Part shown: positions 22,028-33,299 of the stretch, piece by piece | Numbering within the stretch: the first letter of the stretch is position 1 | How the letters are laid out: the number at the start of each line of letters is the position of its first letter | Assembly: GCA_031002005.1 (NCBI GenBank) | Contig: JARYHS010013631.1 | Location: 62,927,832-62,991,831 of the forward strand | Source of the DNA: Vandiemenella viatica | Taxonomy: Eukaryota; Arthropoda; Insecta; Orthoptera; Morabidae | Reading direction: 5' to 3' | Length of the DNA stretch: 64,000 nucleotides | Position numbers and translations under genes: made by a program | The notes under the pieces: model-generated | The model's database searches: none | Seen by the model: the letters and a program-made list of their open reading frames with translations, nothing else | What the model was told of the DNA's origin: nothing

Positions 22028-22375
22028 GTGACCCAAAATGAAGCGGGCGATGTTGGGATGGCTTAACAGCATGAGTCAATTTTCTTACTTTCCTGTGAGC
22101 ACAGTTCTCTACCAGATCTAGAGGTTTTGTTTGTTTTGATAGAACCCAGCCAACATTCTGTAGCTATTCCTGCTGTAAATTTTGTTGGGAAAATTTCCAG
22201 TTGTTCGAAATGTTTTATGACTAGCCTCGTACACTTTTCGTTAGTCGCTTTCTCTCTTGAGATAGCGTTGACGATTTTGGTGGTGAGTCTACTATTATCC
22301 ATCCGAACGATAGAAGATGGGCGCTAACAACCTCGATGTTGACGCGCCCTAAAGCCTAAAAAACAACAACAACAA
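22028..22375 (+). mobile_element. Possible retroposon 3' tail
   Basis: The segment ends with GTTGACGCGCCCTAAAGCC and an AACAACAACAACAAC tail (about 22335-22375), a type of 3' end seen in insect SINE/LINE families. The 290 nt before it contain only chance frames. I cannot see a tRNA-like head or reverse transcriptase, so this may be a 5'-truncated copy. Confidence 0.35.
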
Positions 22376-22800
22376 CGATAGAAGATAAATAATATGCGCC
22401 TTATCGTAAGTGTTGTAATTCCCAACAGCTGTGTTGGTATAGGTCCTTATTGTGTCTGAGTCTATATTTTTCCTCCTCTTTGACGAGACCTATGATTTTG
22501 CTCGGGATATACAACTTAATATGATTATAATACGGATTACAATTCTCAATTATTGTTCTCGATGACCAGCAGTATAATACAGTGTAATGTTACAGTATGC
22601 CATATGCTCATTAAATATTTTGAGGAATTTGTTCCCAGACGACAGTAGTTTTTGTTCCTTTACAGTATGATTTCAATGTAAACGCTATCAGAATGCATTC
22701 GATCTCTTAGGTTTTTTTACGTATATATCACGAGGCATGACGCTAATTGAATTTTCCCAAAAGTCTTATTTAGGATATGAGATTTTTCTCTTCACAATAT
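22376..22800. other. Unassigned AT-rich DNA
   Basis: Nothing recognised in this stretch. Confidence 0.4.
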
Positions 22801-22960
22801 TCGCCAGACAGTTGACGACGGGTTAGCGATCTCGTTCTGAACGCTGCCCGCGAATATCGCCGCAGGGAGCTGAACTCATGACCTTAAACGCCGGGTCACG
22901 CTGCTTCAATCACCACCGCTGTGTCCCTGTACAGACTGAGGCAGCTAACACACACACTCA
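22800..22960 (-). mobile_element. Possible decayed tRNA-derived SINE
   Basis: The complement reads TGGTGATTGAAGC ... GTCATGAGTTCAGCTCCCTG, spaced like a tRNA A box and a weakened B box (expected GGTTCGANTCC). No second copy was found here and the boxes are imperfect, so the call is weak. Confidence 0.3.
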
Positions 22961-23940
22961 ACACTTTCAACAGACGTGGCAGTGTAAGTTGCTTCCAAAG
23001 TGTGTATCTCCAATTTTTTTTCCGGTTCTGATTTTAGACAAAAACATTACTTTGAGTCACAGCGTTATTACCTATTCATCAGGAGAGTCTTCATAAAATT
23101 ATGCACTTAAAAATCTTCTTTTTTAAAGAAGTGTTTTTCAGATTCATTTCGTCTTAGGAACGAGAGTATCAGGATCAGATAGGTTTTAACACAGATTTGA
23201 GTGTAAGAGATCCGAACACCTGTACATTTGCGTCGTGCAAAACTTTAGTTTGGTCTAGACTTATTCTTAGTTCCTGCACGGATCTACGAAACCGTAGACA
23301 GAAAATCAACATTTCCACGAACTGAATAGATATGCTTACCTGTTATTCTTGCTAATTGTACTAAAGTTTGTACTGCGGGAACCTTATAACATCTTCCATT
23401 CACTCAACTGTTTTGAGGTTTCTTTGTGATAAAACCCCCAGTTTCCTTTTACTTACTAATTTACCTCTTCGTTGCTGTCCTGGTGTAGTATCGTTTTTAC
23501 TACCGTTTACAATTAATAAAATATCATCTCCTTATAGAAGATCCCTTACTTTTCCAATGTGACACTTAGTGAAAACAGTTTAAAGTTCTACCAGAATCTC
23601 CCAAATAATTTTTTATTATTATTTTTAAATGTTTCTCTAACATGTTTGGAGCAAAGTTTGTTGATTTTCCAAAAATATTTTGTTTCATTCCCTGTTGCCT
23701 TCCGAAGCACTTAAAAGTACAGTACGTGCTAACAAACCAAAATTAACTAGAATGTTTTGAGGATGCTGACCAGCCCTAGCAGATAGTATTGTTAAACGAA
23801 GTGTAGGGGATCATGACGTTTATTTTATTAGCTGGATCCACTGTGCTTCAGATTAATACGAAATTTTGGGAATAACAACTGATGTGTTGACAGAAAACAG
23901 TCAGCGGAGACGTAACTGGCGGAAACTTCCTAACACAACG
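22961..23940. other. Unassigned AT-rich DNA
   Basis: No recognised gene or repeat; open frames at 22878-23096 and 23368-23562 show no domain. Confidence 0.4.
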
Positions 23941-23943
23941 AAC

Positions 23944-24182
23944 CTTTTTTTTGTTGTTGTTAAAAAAGGCATTTGGCTACGAGGCCATACAGCCAGCACC
24001 ATGTAATTTTGTAGTTTGCAAGTATGTATTGGATCACTCAATGTATTATACATTCTCTCTGATATAGACGACACAAGACAAACACGACACTTAATTAAAA
24101 CCACCCATGCCCTAGGCCGGACTCGAACTGGCGACCCCTGCAGCGCAAGGCAAGCACGCTACCCCTACGCTGCCTGGGTCGG
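23944..24182 (-). mobile_element. tRNA-derived SINE, family B, copy 1
   Basis: On the minus strand the head reads GGGTAGCGTGCTTGCCTTGC and then the B box AGTTCGAGTCCGGCC (complement of about 24110-24124). The left end is T-rich, that is an A-rich tail in element sense. The block TTAATTAAAACCACCCATGCCC next to the head and the GGC...ACGAGGCCATACAGCCA body are shared with the copy at 53559-53809, which establishes the family. The frames at 23901-24198 are not genes. Confidence 0.8.
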
Positions 24183-24615
24183 CTCAAAGAACACTTGATC
24201 CAAGAAACAACAAAGATACGTGGGCAGACAGAAAACAACGGCTTCTGGCTGAAAGCACAACAAGGAGGGAAGACAAATAGAGTTCAAATTACAGGCCGAT
24301 TAGACTGACCTAAGTGATAAGTAAATCGATATAGAACTTCAAACTCAATCACATCAAACAGGTGTTGGAGGAAAGAAAGTGATTAGTAAAAAAATAAAGG
24401 GCACGATATTGTCGTGAATATCAATTATTGGGCTACGCGCAAGAATTTCGGATGAAGTGGATAATGCAGTTCACGTTGACAGCGTAGCAGTAAATCTTCC
24501 AAGAAATTCAACAGAGTCATATAAAGGTTCTGTAGTAAATAATTTAAAAACTACTTCGATGAATAAAACAGTTACTGGATTTATAATTCTTAAGAGGTAG
24601 GAATCAAAGAGTCAG
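24183..24615. other. Unassigned AT-rich DNA
   Basis: Nothing recognised between the family-B SINE and the hAT MITE. Confidence 0.4.
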
Positions 24616-24623
24616 GATGGGTG

Positions 24624-25095
24624 CAAGGGCGTATCCACGATCAGAACTAGAGGAGGGCAGGATTTGAACTAGGGGGGGGGGGGGCAACTCATTTTGGTTT
24701 CAAGGAAGTGGGGTGGGGGACTGAAACATGGCATTACAAAATCAAACTCAAACCTATTCAGGAAACTATTTTTATCATTGATTAATATAGTAACCCAACT
24801 ACTTAATCTAAGGACCTACTATGTAGTTAATTAAGATCGTAAGTCAGTTAGTTTTTTATGTAAACATTAATTGCCTCGGATTTTCAATTTCAATAATTTT
24901 GTTTGTCAATATCTCATGGTGTTCTTTCACGAAATTTCGATACATACTCATCAGACATAATCCAATCAATCTTTATCTTCCAAAGTATCTGAACTAGTTC
25001 TTCACTCGTCGAAGCGTACTGAAGGCAACTTAATTTTTCTTCTAGGGAGGGGGGGGGCAACAGCCCCCCTCTGCCCCTCGCTGGATACGCCCATG
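24624..25095. mobile_element. hAT MITE with GATGGGTG target duplication
   Basis: Left end CAAGGGCGTATCCA and right end TGGATACGCCCATG are inverted repeats with one mismatch in 14. GATGGGTG stands directly outside both (24616-24623 and 25096-25103), a perfect 8-bp target duplication as expected for hAT. Subterminal G-runs (24666-24679) and matching C/G runs (25045-25078) extend the symmetry. At 472 bp and without a frame it is non-autonomous. Confidence 0.88.
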
Positions 25096-25103
25096 GATGG
25101 GTG

Positions 25104-26295
25104 TAAGAAAAAATCGGAGTAACACAAGGTCTTGAGCTGGATACATTGTTTTCAGCAGTCTAATGAATTATTGTTGCAGTGGTTTACATGCAAAAGGTAA
25201 GTTATATGCAGAGAACGTAAAGTTATATGGCAGCAATAAAACAGGAGAGGAATGTGAACCGCTACAGGGGGATATGGACAGGATATTTAGCTTCGTAGGT
25301 CATCATGGAATGAAGATAAATTACAAAAACTCTTCTTAGAAGATACACAGATGAATAATAAAGATTAAGATAAGGGAATAATTGCTTATTAAAAGCACAA
25401 ACAAAAAATATATTGGCAAACAGAGTGCTACTACAGATTTAGGTTAAACCAGAAAAGAAATGAAAAACGCGCCATTCTGGTACCAATTCATCGAAGATAA
25501 TCCAAATTAACCCTTCTTTAGTTCTGAAAAAGAACCTTCCGTGCTTGATTTTCTTAATTTTTGTGCTTTGATGTGTTCGATCATTCCTCCGAATCACCGA
25601 GTAAAGATTGCGTCTGCTCGTTAATGCTTATTCATTGTAGCAATCGAGTATAAATTGCTTTTGCGGTGGTGGAGGAGTCTGATTTTCCACATAAAATCTG
25701 CTCATTTCATAAAGAAGTCAATATTACTGCTTCTTTACGATTGTAACGGAAGTTTCGTCAATGAATGGGTTTATTACTTCTGACAACTAGCGATATTTTC
25801 AGAATCTGTATTTTTAGATTCTCTCGTGAGAGGCCACTGAAGCGAGTATACTGTCATTGTTCGCTGTGAAACAAAATACATTCTTCGAACCTTCCATTAA
25901 AGCACCACACACGTAATGAAGGAACTGCTGTAGGAATATTGCAGAAAAGATAGTACCTGCAATTTCGATCACACGTAGTGTGAAATAAAACTCACTTAAA
26001 CTGATTATTCAACATTTAACATATCGCCAATCAAAAAGAAAACCCTAATAAGATTCTGCTCGTAAATACGAAATTTCGACTGTCAGAAGTAACTAAATTT
26101 CACCAGGCGTTTTTGCGCAATGAAAAATGGATGCTTTTTGTTGAAACTTTTATCTGAAATTTCTCAGCTGTCCGGCTTCAAAATCAAAATGAAACATACG
26201 CGATTTAACACTCGGCCCCCAACTGCTTACGTACTTTACAAACCACATTTAAATCCACCATTTTTCGTGAGTTCAGTTCATCGAGACAGAATCAT
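25104..26295. other. Unassigned AT-rich DNA
   Basis: No gene recognised. The region 25130-25340 contains short stretches that could be a very decayed reverse transcriptase (a LYAENVKLYG-like reading near 25205 and MDRIFSFVGHHGMKIN-like reading near 25270 on the plus strand), but it is too broken to annotate with confidence. Confidence 0.3.
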
Positions 26296-26299
26296 GATC

Positions 26300-26410
26300 G
26301 AAATAAATAACTCTCGGGTTTTCAGCCGGTTAATTGATTTATTTACATCATTTAACAAATGATGTAAATAAATCAATTAACCGGCTGAAAACCCGAGAGT
26401 TATTTATTTC
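26300..26410. repeat. Perfect 54-bp-arm palindrome
   Basis: The left arm (26300-26353, starting GAAATAAATAACTCTCGGG) is the exact reverse complement of the right arm (26357-26410), with only AAC between them. There is no mismatch over 54 bp. The octamer ATCATGAT lies just before the left arm (26291-26298) and again 37 bp after the right arm, where it is the target duplication of the next hAT element. It may be a very young foldback insertion, a replication template-switch product, or an assembly artefact. Confidence 0.9.
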
Positions 26411-26696
26411 AATAATACGCCGGGAAAAACTAAAATGTCATATTAGAATCATGATTAAGCCCCGGATTCTTAGGTTCGAACCTATTTTGTTCCCAACCTA
26501 ATATCCTCGAAATTTTGACTTTCTCTTAAGTCTACTGTATAGACTAATAATATTCATAAATTTAATAGGACCTAAAATAACCTAATTTTTATGTTATGAC
26601 CTAAAATGACCTAATTCGGTTTTTAGAACCTAAAATGACCTAATTCGATGTACTGATCCAGTTCGACTGTAATTTTGTTACCTAAACAAATGTCCA

Positions 26697-26990
26697 ACCG
26701 GTGTAGCTCAGGGGTACGGGTCGAGGAATACGCCATGGGCTCGAACCCAACCGTCGGCTGTTCTGACATGGTATTCCGTCGTTTTACTTTTCCCCTCCAG
26801 GCAAATGCCGGAACAGTGCCTGATTGACAGGTTACGGGCAGCTGCTTCCTTTTCCCCCTTAGTTAATGTTACATGGCGATCCGGCCAGTCACCATCACCA
26901 GCTGTATCTATTATTACGTGAATCCTAAGATCCAAGACACTGCAAATGTGAGCAGTATGGGAATGATCCCTAACATAGTCAGAGGGGTAA
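26697..26990 (+). mobile_element. tRNA-derived SINE, family C, inside the hAT element
   Basis: The head CCGGTGTAGCTCAGGGGTA contains a good Pol III A box (TAGCTCAGGGGTA), and 30 nt later GGCTCGAACCC is a B box. The spacing fits a tRNA-derived promoter. The body continues through TTCCGTCGTTTTACTTTTCCCC and an AATGTGAGCAGTATGGGAATGATCCC block to an uncertain end near 26990. Only one copy is present in this window. It is not a functional tRNA gene, as the acceptor stem does not close. Confidence 0.7.
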
Positions 26991-27352
26991 AGCCGAACTT
27001 GGAGGGTAAACGAACTATGTTTACGTGTAAATCGGAAGAATTTATTTTAAAATTGGAATAACTATTCACCACAATATTAAATGATGTGTTTTAACCTAAC
27101 TGTTGACAGTAACATTGAGAAAAGCTGTAACAATGCGGTGTGGCAACTTCACATTATTACAAAGGTTTACATTCAGTAGAAACAAATCGACAAAGCAAGT
27201 TTTAAACATAGCACGTTAAACATTAACAATCTCAGGAACGCAAACCCTTTCTGAAAAATTAACAGTTGTTTGCCGTCATCGTTCAGTGGTAACACGGAAA
27301 TTAAAATATTGTGTAGGCCTACATAAGTTTAGTCCCTTAATTAAAAGCAATC

Positions 27353-28867
27353 ATGCCTAAGCAGAAATCCTCAAGAAGTAGTCACCTGCGAGAGTGGTTA
27401 GGAACGACTAAGAACTTTTCTACAGATGAGAGAAAATTATATATTGTCAAGCATGTGTGAAACCAGTAAGTTTAATTTGTTTTATATACATATATCTTTT
27501 ATAATTTTTTAAAAAAATAGATTTTATTTGTTTTCATTTCTAAAGTAACGTAAAGTGACAGTCTAGACTGCTGAATGAAATTTCATAATATTAACTGGGT
27601 ATTATCAGAGGTGTTATATTCAGGTGGACTATTTTTATTTTTGCTTTCTAAATAAGTAACTGCAGATAAATGATCCCACGTACTACAGTATCAGAATTCA
27701 GCAACTTATTTGGCAAATGTTCCGAACAGAAGCAGAGTTTCATTACAAGTTCAAAGCTGGGTGCAGAAGATTCGTTTCACCTGCGTCTGTGTGAAGCTCT
27801 CACTGCCGCTAATATACCAGTTTCAACAGTCCATAACGCAGTCCTGAAAACCATTTAGGAAGAATTTTGCAACAGAAAAATATTAGATCAATTCACTTTA
27901 AGAAAGAATTACTTGCCTCAGCTGCAAGAGAAAACCATTGAAGAACTAGTGGACATTGCTGACCCCACTTCATCTGGTTAAGTGTAGATGAGACGACAGA
28001 TGCCTGCGGCAGATACATAGCGTTGTTGTGGGAAAGCTCGCATGTGAGAGACGTAGTATACCCCAACTCACTATGTACAGAGTACTTCCAATGACTAACC
28101 AGTATACTGTGGTAATTGCTGTAAGGGATGCATCAAAACTGTTGTGGCCAGGTCCAGATCACGAGGATAAGTTGTCGTTGTTGGTGACTGACAGTGCAGC
28201 TTATACGATAAAAGCAGGGGAGTGTTTGAAGGCATTCCATCTTCGAATGGTCCATGTCACCTGTCTAGCTCATAGGCTGCACCAGGTAGCTGAAAAAATT
28301 CGGGAACAGCACCCTGTAGTTAAAGAGATAATTCCTTCAGTGAAGAAAATATTCCTGAAAGCGCCAAATCGAGTCGTTACTTTAAGAGAAAAGCTTTCAT
28401 CAGTACCCCTCCTTCCCGACTCAGTAGTGACACGATGGGGCACCTGGCTCTCAGCCGCAGTGTATTATGCAGAAAACTATGAGAGCATCACGGAGGTCAT
28501 CGAATCATTAGATGAAAGCGAAGCTATTGCTATAGTAAATGCAAAGAAAGGGTTGCACTCAGTACCACCTGTACAGGAATTGAAATATATAAAGGCAAAT
28601 TTTTACAACCCCGAATTTTCAAACAAGAATTTGGAAGGAGGTACTCTACCGTTGACGGAAGCACTTCAAATCATCCAAGAAGTGAGGTCCAAAGTGGCTC
28701 CTGGACCAGTTGGGGTGTCTATAGCTAAGAAGCAAGAGTCTGTTTTAGCCCGCAGTCCAGACTTCAAGAGGATGGGATACATAGGCCGTGTCCTCTGTGG
28801 TCTAAAGAAACAGGAATATTGCCTTGGAATCCTAAGGAAATCGCTGGTACAAAGTTCACACCTCTGA
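27353..28867 (+). pseudogene. hAT transposase, CGBP1-like, broken
   Basis: The first exon candidate starts at 27353 (MPKQKSSRSSHLREWLG) and runs to a stop at 27455 where a BED-like Cys pair would be expected; a GT at 27466 and an AG at 27664-27665 could bound an intron. The next piece (27670-27858) carries FHLRLCEALTAANIPVSTVH. The main frame (28028-28867, 279 residues) contains LSLLVTDSAAYTIKAGECLK, an RNase H-like core strand with Asp, then MVHVTCLAHRLHQVAEKIRE (the hAT CxxH motif) and VVTRWGTWLSAAVYYAENYE. The same gene plan is found in insect proteins named after the human CGG-repeat binding protein. Stops at 27856, about 27980 and 28017 and the missing C-terminus make it dead. Confidence 0.75.
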
Positions 28868-29300
28868 CCACGTGTGACGTAAAGCGTAGTTTTTTCCGCA
28901 CTCAAGAGAATTTGAAACGGAAAAAAGAGGAGGATTTACTCTTGAAAATCTGTCAAAATATTTCATTGTTCAGTGTCATAATAGAAGTTTAAATGAGTTG
29001 CTTACCATAAACAATAAAGATGAAGTATTTTGAACATAATAGTGGTTTATTTTGCTTGTTTTAATGTGATCGAGCAGTGACATGTTAGAAGTTTTTAAGG
29101 AGTATTTGACACTGTACTGTAAAGTCAACAATATTTTTAACACTATGGCAGTATATATTGCGTGTTTCAAATTTTACTTTCCTTAAAAAACGTTTAGGTT
29201 CCTAAATCAGAATTTTAAAAACCTATAAAAGCCTAAAACGTGAGTTTAATAAACCTAAATTTGTTTTTTAGAACCTAAAAATCCGGGGCTTAATCATGAT

Positions 29301-29492
29301 CAATGAAAAGTGAATTTCTTCTCGCAGTCAGGATATTTATAACAGAGCTTATAAGAAAAAACAAGTATGGTTGTGATATTATTAGCGTGGTTATGGTATT
29401 GACCGCTGAGCTTCTGTTAAAACTCAAGAATATATTTATAGATTTCCACAATTTTAATGCGGTAAGCACGGTAGTGAAAAAGCTTTTTTTTT
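29301..29492. other. Short unassigned spacer
   Basis: DNA between the hAT right flank and the T-run (29484-29493) that marks the 3' end of the next LINE. Nothing coding is supported. Confidence 0.4.
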
Positions 29493-31110
29493 TCGCTGCC
29501 TCTGCGGCTTTTGATTGAAGTTCCACTACCTTCGGTAGTATGACTTCTAGATGTTAGGATAGAGTGTTTATTTTTGGGACACTTTTTTATTTCACTTTCA
29601 GGGGAAAAGCCAGGGTTATGACCATCTAGGATGGTCTTAATGGTGAAAAGATCCCTGCGGAGTTCACGTACTGTGCTGCTCTATGTTGGCTGGTATAGAA
29701 TACTGAGGGGAACTTTATACTTATGCCAACGTCTTGGCATTACCGTTCCAATCGACTCAGTTCTTTCGTCTCTGGCGTCGTTCAATTTCTTGTGGAATTT
29801 TTCTGTTGGATTAAATATTTCGGTATTGAATGAAGGGAATATGTGTCTCGTTATGCAGAGTTTCTATTGGTGTATATCTGGGTGCGTTTAGGATCATCCT
29901 TAGACATCTGTTCTGGAGTAGCTGGATTTGTTGTAGATTGGTTGGCTTGCCAGGCCCCATATCTGGCATCCGTACATTAAAAATGGGAGAATAACCGATT
30001 TGTATATTCTTATTTTTGTATTAAACTGTAGGTTGCTGCTTACGTAATACTGGTGAGAGGTTGGAAATAATTGCTAGTCCTTTTGTTTTCCTATCTATGA
30101 TATGTTGTCTAAAAAGTAATTTGTTATGAAGTAATATACCCAGGTACCGATATTCTTTAACCCAGGGGATATTTTGGTTCAAAATTTTTAAATTCTTGTT
30201 AATTTGTGGCCTTTTTTGTGAAATAGATTCCCGCACATTTTCCAGGATTGATTTTGATTTTATAGTTTCTGCACCATTTACTGATTTCATCTATTCCTTG
30301 TTGTTGGTGAGTAACGTCAAGATCATGTCTTCTTCCTGATGTATACTCTGTAGTGTCATCGGCAAACTGTGCCAGATTCACATAAGGCGGGGTCGGGATT
30401 TTTTTGTATAAACTTTGAAAAGTGGCGGTGCAATAACCGATCCTTGCGGAATTCCAGCTGGAATCGGAAGAATTGAAGACCTCTGTCCGTCAACTTCTAC
30501 GTAGAATTTTCTGTCGGCTAAGTAACTACCGATGAATTTAATGTAGCAGTGTTTAATAGCCGTTTGAGTCCGTAATTCCTGTATAAGTTTAGCGTGCCAA
30601 ACCTTGTCGTAAGCTATTTCTATGTCTAAAAATACTGCTCTTGTAGATTTGCTAAAGTTAAAATTTTTTGTTATATCTTCTGTAATACGGAGGAGTTGAG
30701 TTGTTGCAGTTACGCGGCTTTGAAATCCGAATTGTTCCGGTCTTATCTTTTCTTCTTCGAGACTGGTGTTAATCCTCTTCAGCAGTATTCTTTCTAGTAT
30801 CTTTGATGTTGACGAAAGAAGACTAATTGGGCGGTAGTTTACAGCTTGGCGGTGGTCTTTTCCACGTTTTGGAATGGCTTTCAATTTTTGCTACCTTCCA
30901 TGCTGTGGGATAATAACAATTTAGGAGACAGCTGTTAAGATTCTAGTCAAAAGCACTAATCCCTTTTTCGGCAGGTTTTTCAAATGTATGTTTTTTATTT
31001 TGTCATGTCCTGGGCTTTTATTTTTGCAATATTCTTTATAATACTTCTTACTTCCCTCGGGGTTGTAAGCTCTGGCTGGTCTGCAGTGACAAGATCATTG
31101 TTTAATAGGA
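29493..31110 (-). mobile_element. 5'-truncated Jockey-like LINE (LINE 3)
   Basis: A minus-strand LINE that begins within the region before the reverse transcriptase palm (near 31110, reading ELTTPREVRSIIKNI) and ends at a T-run at 29484-29493, the poly(A) tail seen from the other strand. It shares motif wording with LINE 2 (FGFQSR, AYDKVWH, GIPQGSV), so the two are relatives. It has several frameshifts and stops. Truncation at the 5' end is the usual result of incomplete reverse transcription. Confidence 0.8.
30021..30884 (-). pseudogene. LINE 3 reverse transcriptase remnant
   Basis: Three overlapping minus-strand frames make up the enzyme. The first (30378-30884) carries PKRGKDHRQAVNYRPISLLS, QFGFQSRVTATTQLLRI, IAYDKVWHAKL (normally AFDKVWH) and GIPQGSVIAPPLFKVYT. 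After a shift, 30199-30381 gives LAQFADDTTEYTSG, the catalytic FADD box, and KWCRNYKIKINPGKC. The third (30021-30290) holds VKEYRYLGILLHNKLLFRQH of the thumb. The C-terminal part continues with stops to about 29620. The catalytic FADD is intact but the frame is broken, so it is inactive. Confidence 0.8.
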
Positions 31111-31265
31111 CCCCATAGTTGAACAACCAAGAAAGCTTTCACATAGTCAAAACAACTTTCAGGAGAGGTTTTTCCAACGTTACAGAGGAAACTAATCATA
31201 TAGGTATCACACTGAATGAAACATTAACCCATTGAACTTGTCTGGTTACATGGTAAAATTAATAC
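31111..31265. other. Unassigned spacer
   Basis: Nothing recognised between LINE 3 and the next small DNA element. Confidence 0.4.
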
Positions 31266-31268
31266 TTA

Positions 31269-31648
31269 GGGACCGTGCACAAACTACATAGCTCGGTCCA
31301 GGGATGGGGGGGGGGGGGGGAGGGTTGGCTGAAAGGCTACGCCAAGGTACGGAGGGGGGGAGGGAGGGGTTCCGAGCCAGGCCACGTAGGTTTCTTTTCA
31401 CAGTTAAAATGAGGAACAGAACTGACAACAGCATGTGAATATTTATTTCCTTCAGTTTATTATCTCCGTGTGTAATTTAAAATAGTCTGACAAGACAAAA
31501 GAATACATAATGTCTTCTGGAATCAAAAGGGAAAAAAGCTACGTGCTACGTTGGGGGGGGGGGGGGGGTTAGATGCAAAAGCCACGTGGGGAGGAGGGGG
31601 AGTTTCACAGGAGGCCAAAATCGAGCTACATGGTTTGTGCATTTTTCC
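31269..31648. mobile_element. PIF/Harbinger-like MITE with long G-runs
   Basis: Left end GGGACCGTGCACAAACTACA and right end (complement GGAAAAATGCACAAACCATG) are imperfect inverted repeats that continue through GTAGCTCG. TTA is present outside both (31266-31268 and 31649-31651), which suggests the Harbinger type of target. Internal G-runs of 15 or more lie at about 31306-31320 and 31553-31568. No transposase. Open frames here are chance. Confidence 0.65.
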
Positions 31649-31651
31649 TTA

Positions 31652-33299
31652 CCTGAAATTCAAACTAAAGGAAATATTACACTTATTTGACGCGCCCGCG
31701 ACGAATCATCCTTAAGACTCATGAAATCCTGGCGGTATAGCTTAATGTCTATGCCTGACCCTCCAGCTATAAAAACAGATGTCTAAATGTCGTCGGTCAT
31801 GAAAGGAAATAAAAAGAGACAAAAGATGGAATTTCGTTCATGTGTAATAGCATATAATGCTAAAAAAATTCACTCTGAGATTAGTTTCCTTACAGCTTTA
31901 TCTGTCTCGAGAATGCTTTGATGCAAACCTTTTGTTTTACACGTAATGAGACTAAATGCTCCGGGGCTCGAAACAATGTCGTCTCGAATGCATGGTTACA
32001 TCAGGTTTGAAAATTAGGTATTAAGAACGTAAATGGTTTTAACACTATAAAAAACTTTCATATACTGTATTCATATTGTAACCCTTCAGTTCCTAGAAAA
32101 TTTGACAGTACTGTAATTGTAAATAGATATTTATACACATATTTGGAAGAAAACTAATTATTAGTCATGCAAAGAATATAACAGCTAGAAAAAATAACTA
32201 ACATTACTTCAATTCATGTAAGAAAAAAAATTAAATGGGATGATTTGGTGTTGTGCAGAATTGCACAGTACTTTTTATCATAAGCGTATTTTTAGTACGA
32301 ATAAATAAATGCGATTTTTAAACGTCTGGCAAAAGGGATCGTGATTTTACGACGACACTTCTAAACTAATGGCCGCCTACACGTTTTTTCTACTGCCCCT
32401 CCTGCGGGCCCAGGGGAGGGATAAATATATTCACACTCGGAAAGGCGGGCGGGCGGAGGGTCCAAGCGGTTGGGGAGTGAATATGTCGAAACGTTAAAAT
32501 TTGGTAACTCCCAAACTACTGTACCGATTTTACTGAAGTAAATGGCACTTTAATAATCAGAAAATTTACATGTTCATTGATAGGTCACAACACTATCAAA
32601 AATTAAAACATGTGACACATGTTATAAAATATCGAACCGTTGACCCCAGACTAAGAGGAAAAAGCTAATATTACACCACATTTTTAACGTTTTGGAAACA
32701 ATCAATTTAACTATTACAAATTAAAAATTGTATTCGTTGTTATAAAATATCGATCCCCAGATGCCAGAATAAGAGGTAAAGCTAATAATATACCGCATTT
32801 CAAGCTATTTTGGAAACAATAAATTTAATTAGGGGGTAATTAAAATTTTGAGGCAATACAATTGATGATTTATCCCAGCGCTTTGAAAAAACGGCGATTC
32901 ATTTTGAGGAAAATAAATAATGCTCTAGGGGAGACCACTTTTGGGGAAATAAACAATGACCCGACAAAGAACCTTTGAGGTTAAGAAGCGGTGTCATTAG
33001 TTTATAATTATGATACCATCTAGACGATTTACGTCTTTAGCTCACACCGGTGTCCATAAGAAGATACAAGTGATGACACCTATGAGTCAGGTTTGTGTTT
33101 GCAACGCAGGTGGTCCCGATGATTTATGGCTTTGCTGAAAAATTACGACATTAATTACCTTATTAGCGTAATTAATGTCCTGGGGGGAATCGTTTGATGG
33201 CCGTCTCTCCGTCCTTAATAATACATGATGAACACTACTGCTGACACATTAGTTCTGTTACACAGCTAGGGGGCTAGTGGCAGTTACTCTAGTAAGACA
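31652..33299. other. Unassigned AT-rich DNA with a local duplication
   Basis: No gene recognised. A GC-rich patch at 32390-32470 (CCCCTCCTGCGGGCCCAGGGG) may be an element end, but no partner was found. The duplicated segment 32593-32835 is listed separately. Confidence 0.4.
32593..32835. repeat. Two-copy tandem duplication, 118-bp period
   Basis: GTTATAAAATATCGA begins at 32621 and again at 32739, and the following text (AGACTAAGAGG / AGAATAAGAGG, GCTAATATTACACC / GCTAATAATATACC, TTTTGGAAACAATCAATTTAA / TTTTGGAAACAATAAATTTAA) repeats with about 15-20% change. The copies are adjacent and in the same orientation. Confidence 0.75.

Larger units (their letters stand above)
26456..29292 (+). mobile_element. 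hAT transposon with CGBP1-like transposase, decayed
   Basis: Left end TAAGCCCCGGATTCTTAGG and right end (complement TAAGCCCCGGATTTTTAGG) match at all but one of about 22 positions. ATCATGAT stands outside both ends (26448-26455 and 29293-29300), a perfect 8-bp duplication. Subterminal arrays of ACCTAAAATGACCTAATT (26570-26660) and CCTAAA motifs (29200-29280) look like transposase binding sites. The plus-strand transposase (27353-28867) is broken and lacks a recognisable C-terminal dimerisation domain. A plus-strand SINE (26697-26990) has inserted within it. Confidence 0.88.

Noticed and set aside
24105..24182. tRNA gene on the minus strand
   Set aside because: Head of a family-B SINE; a second copy with the same downstream body lies at 53559-53809.
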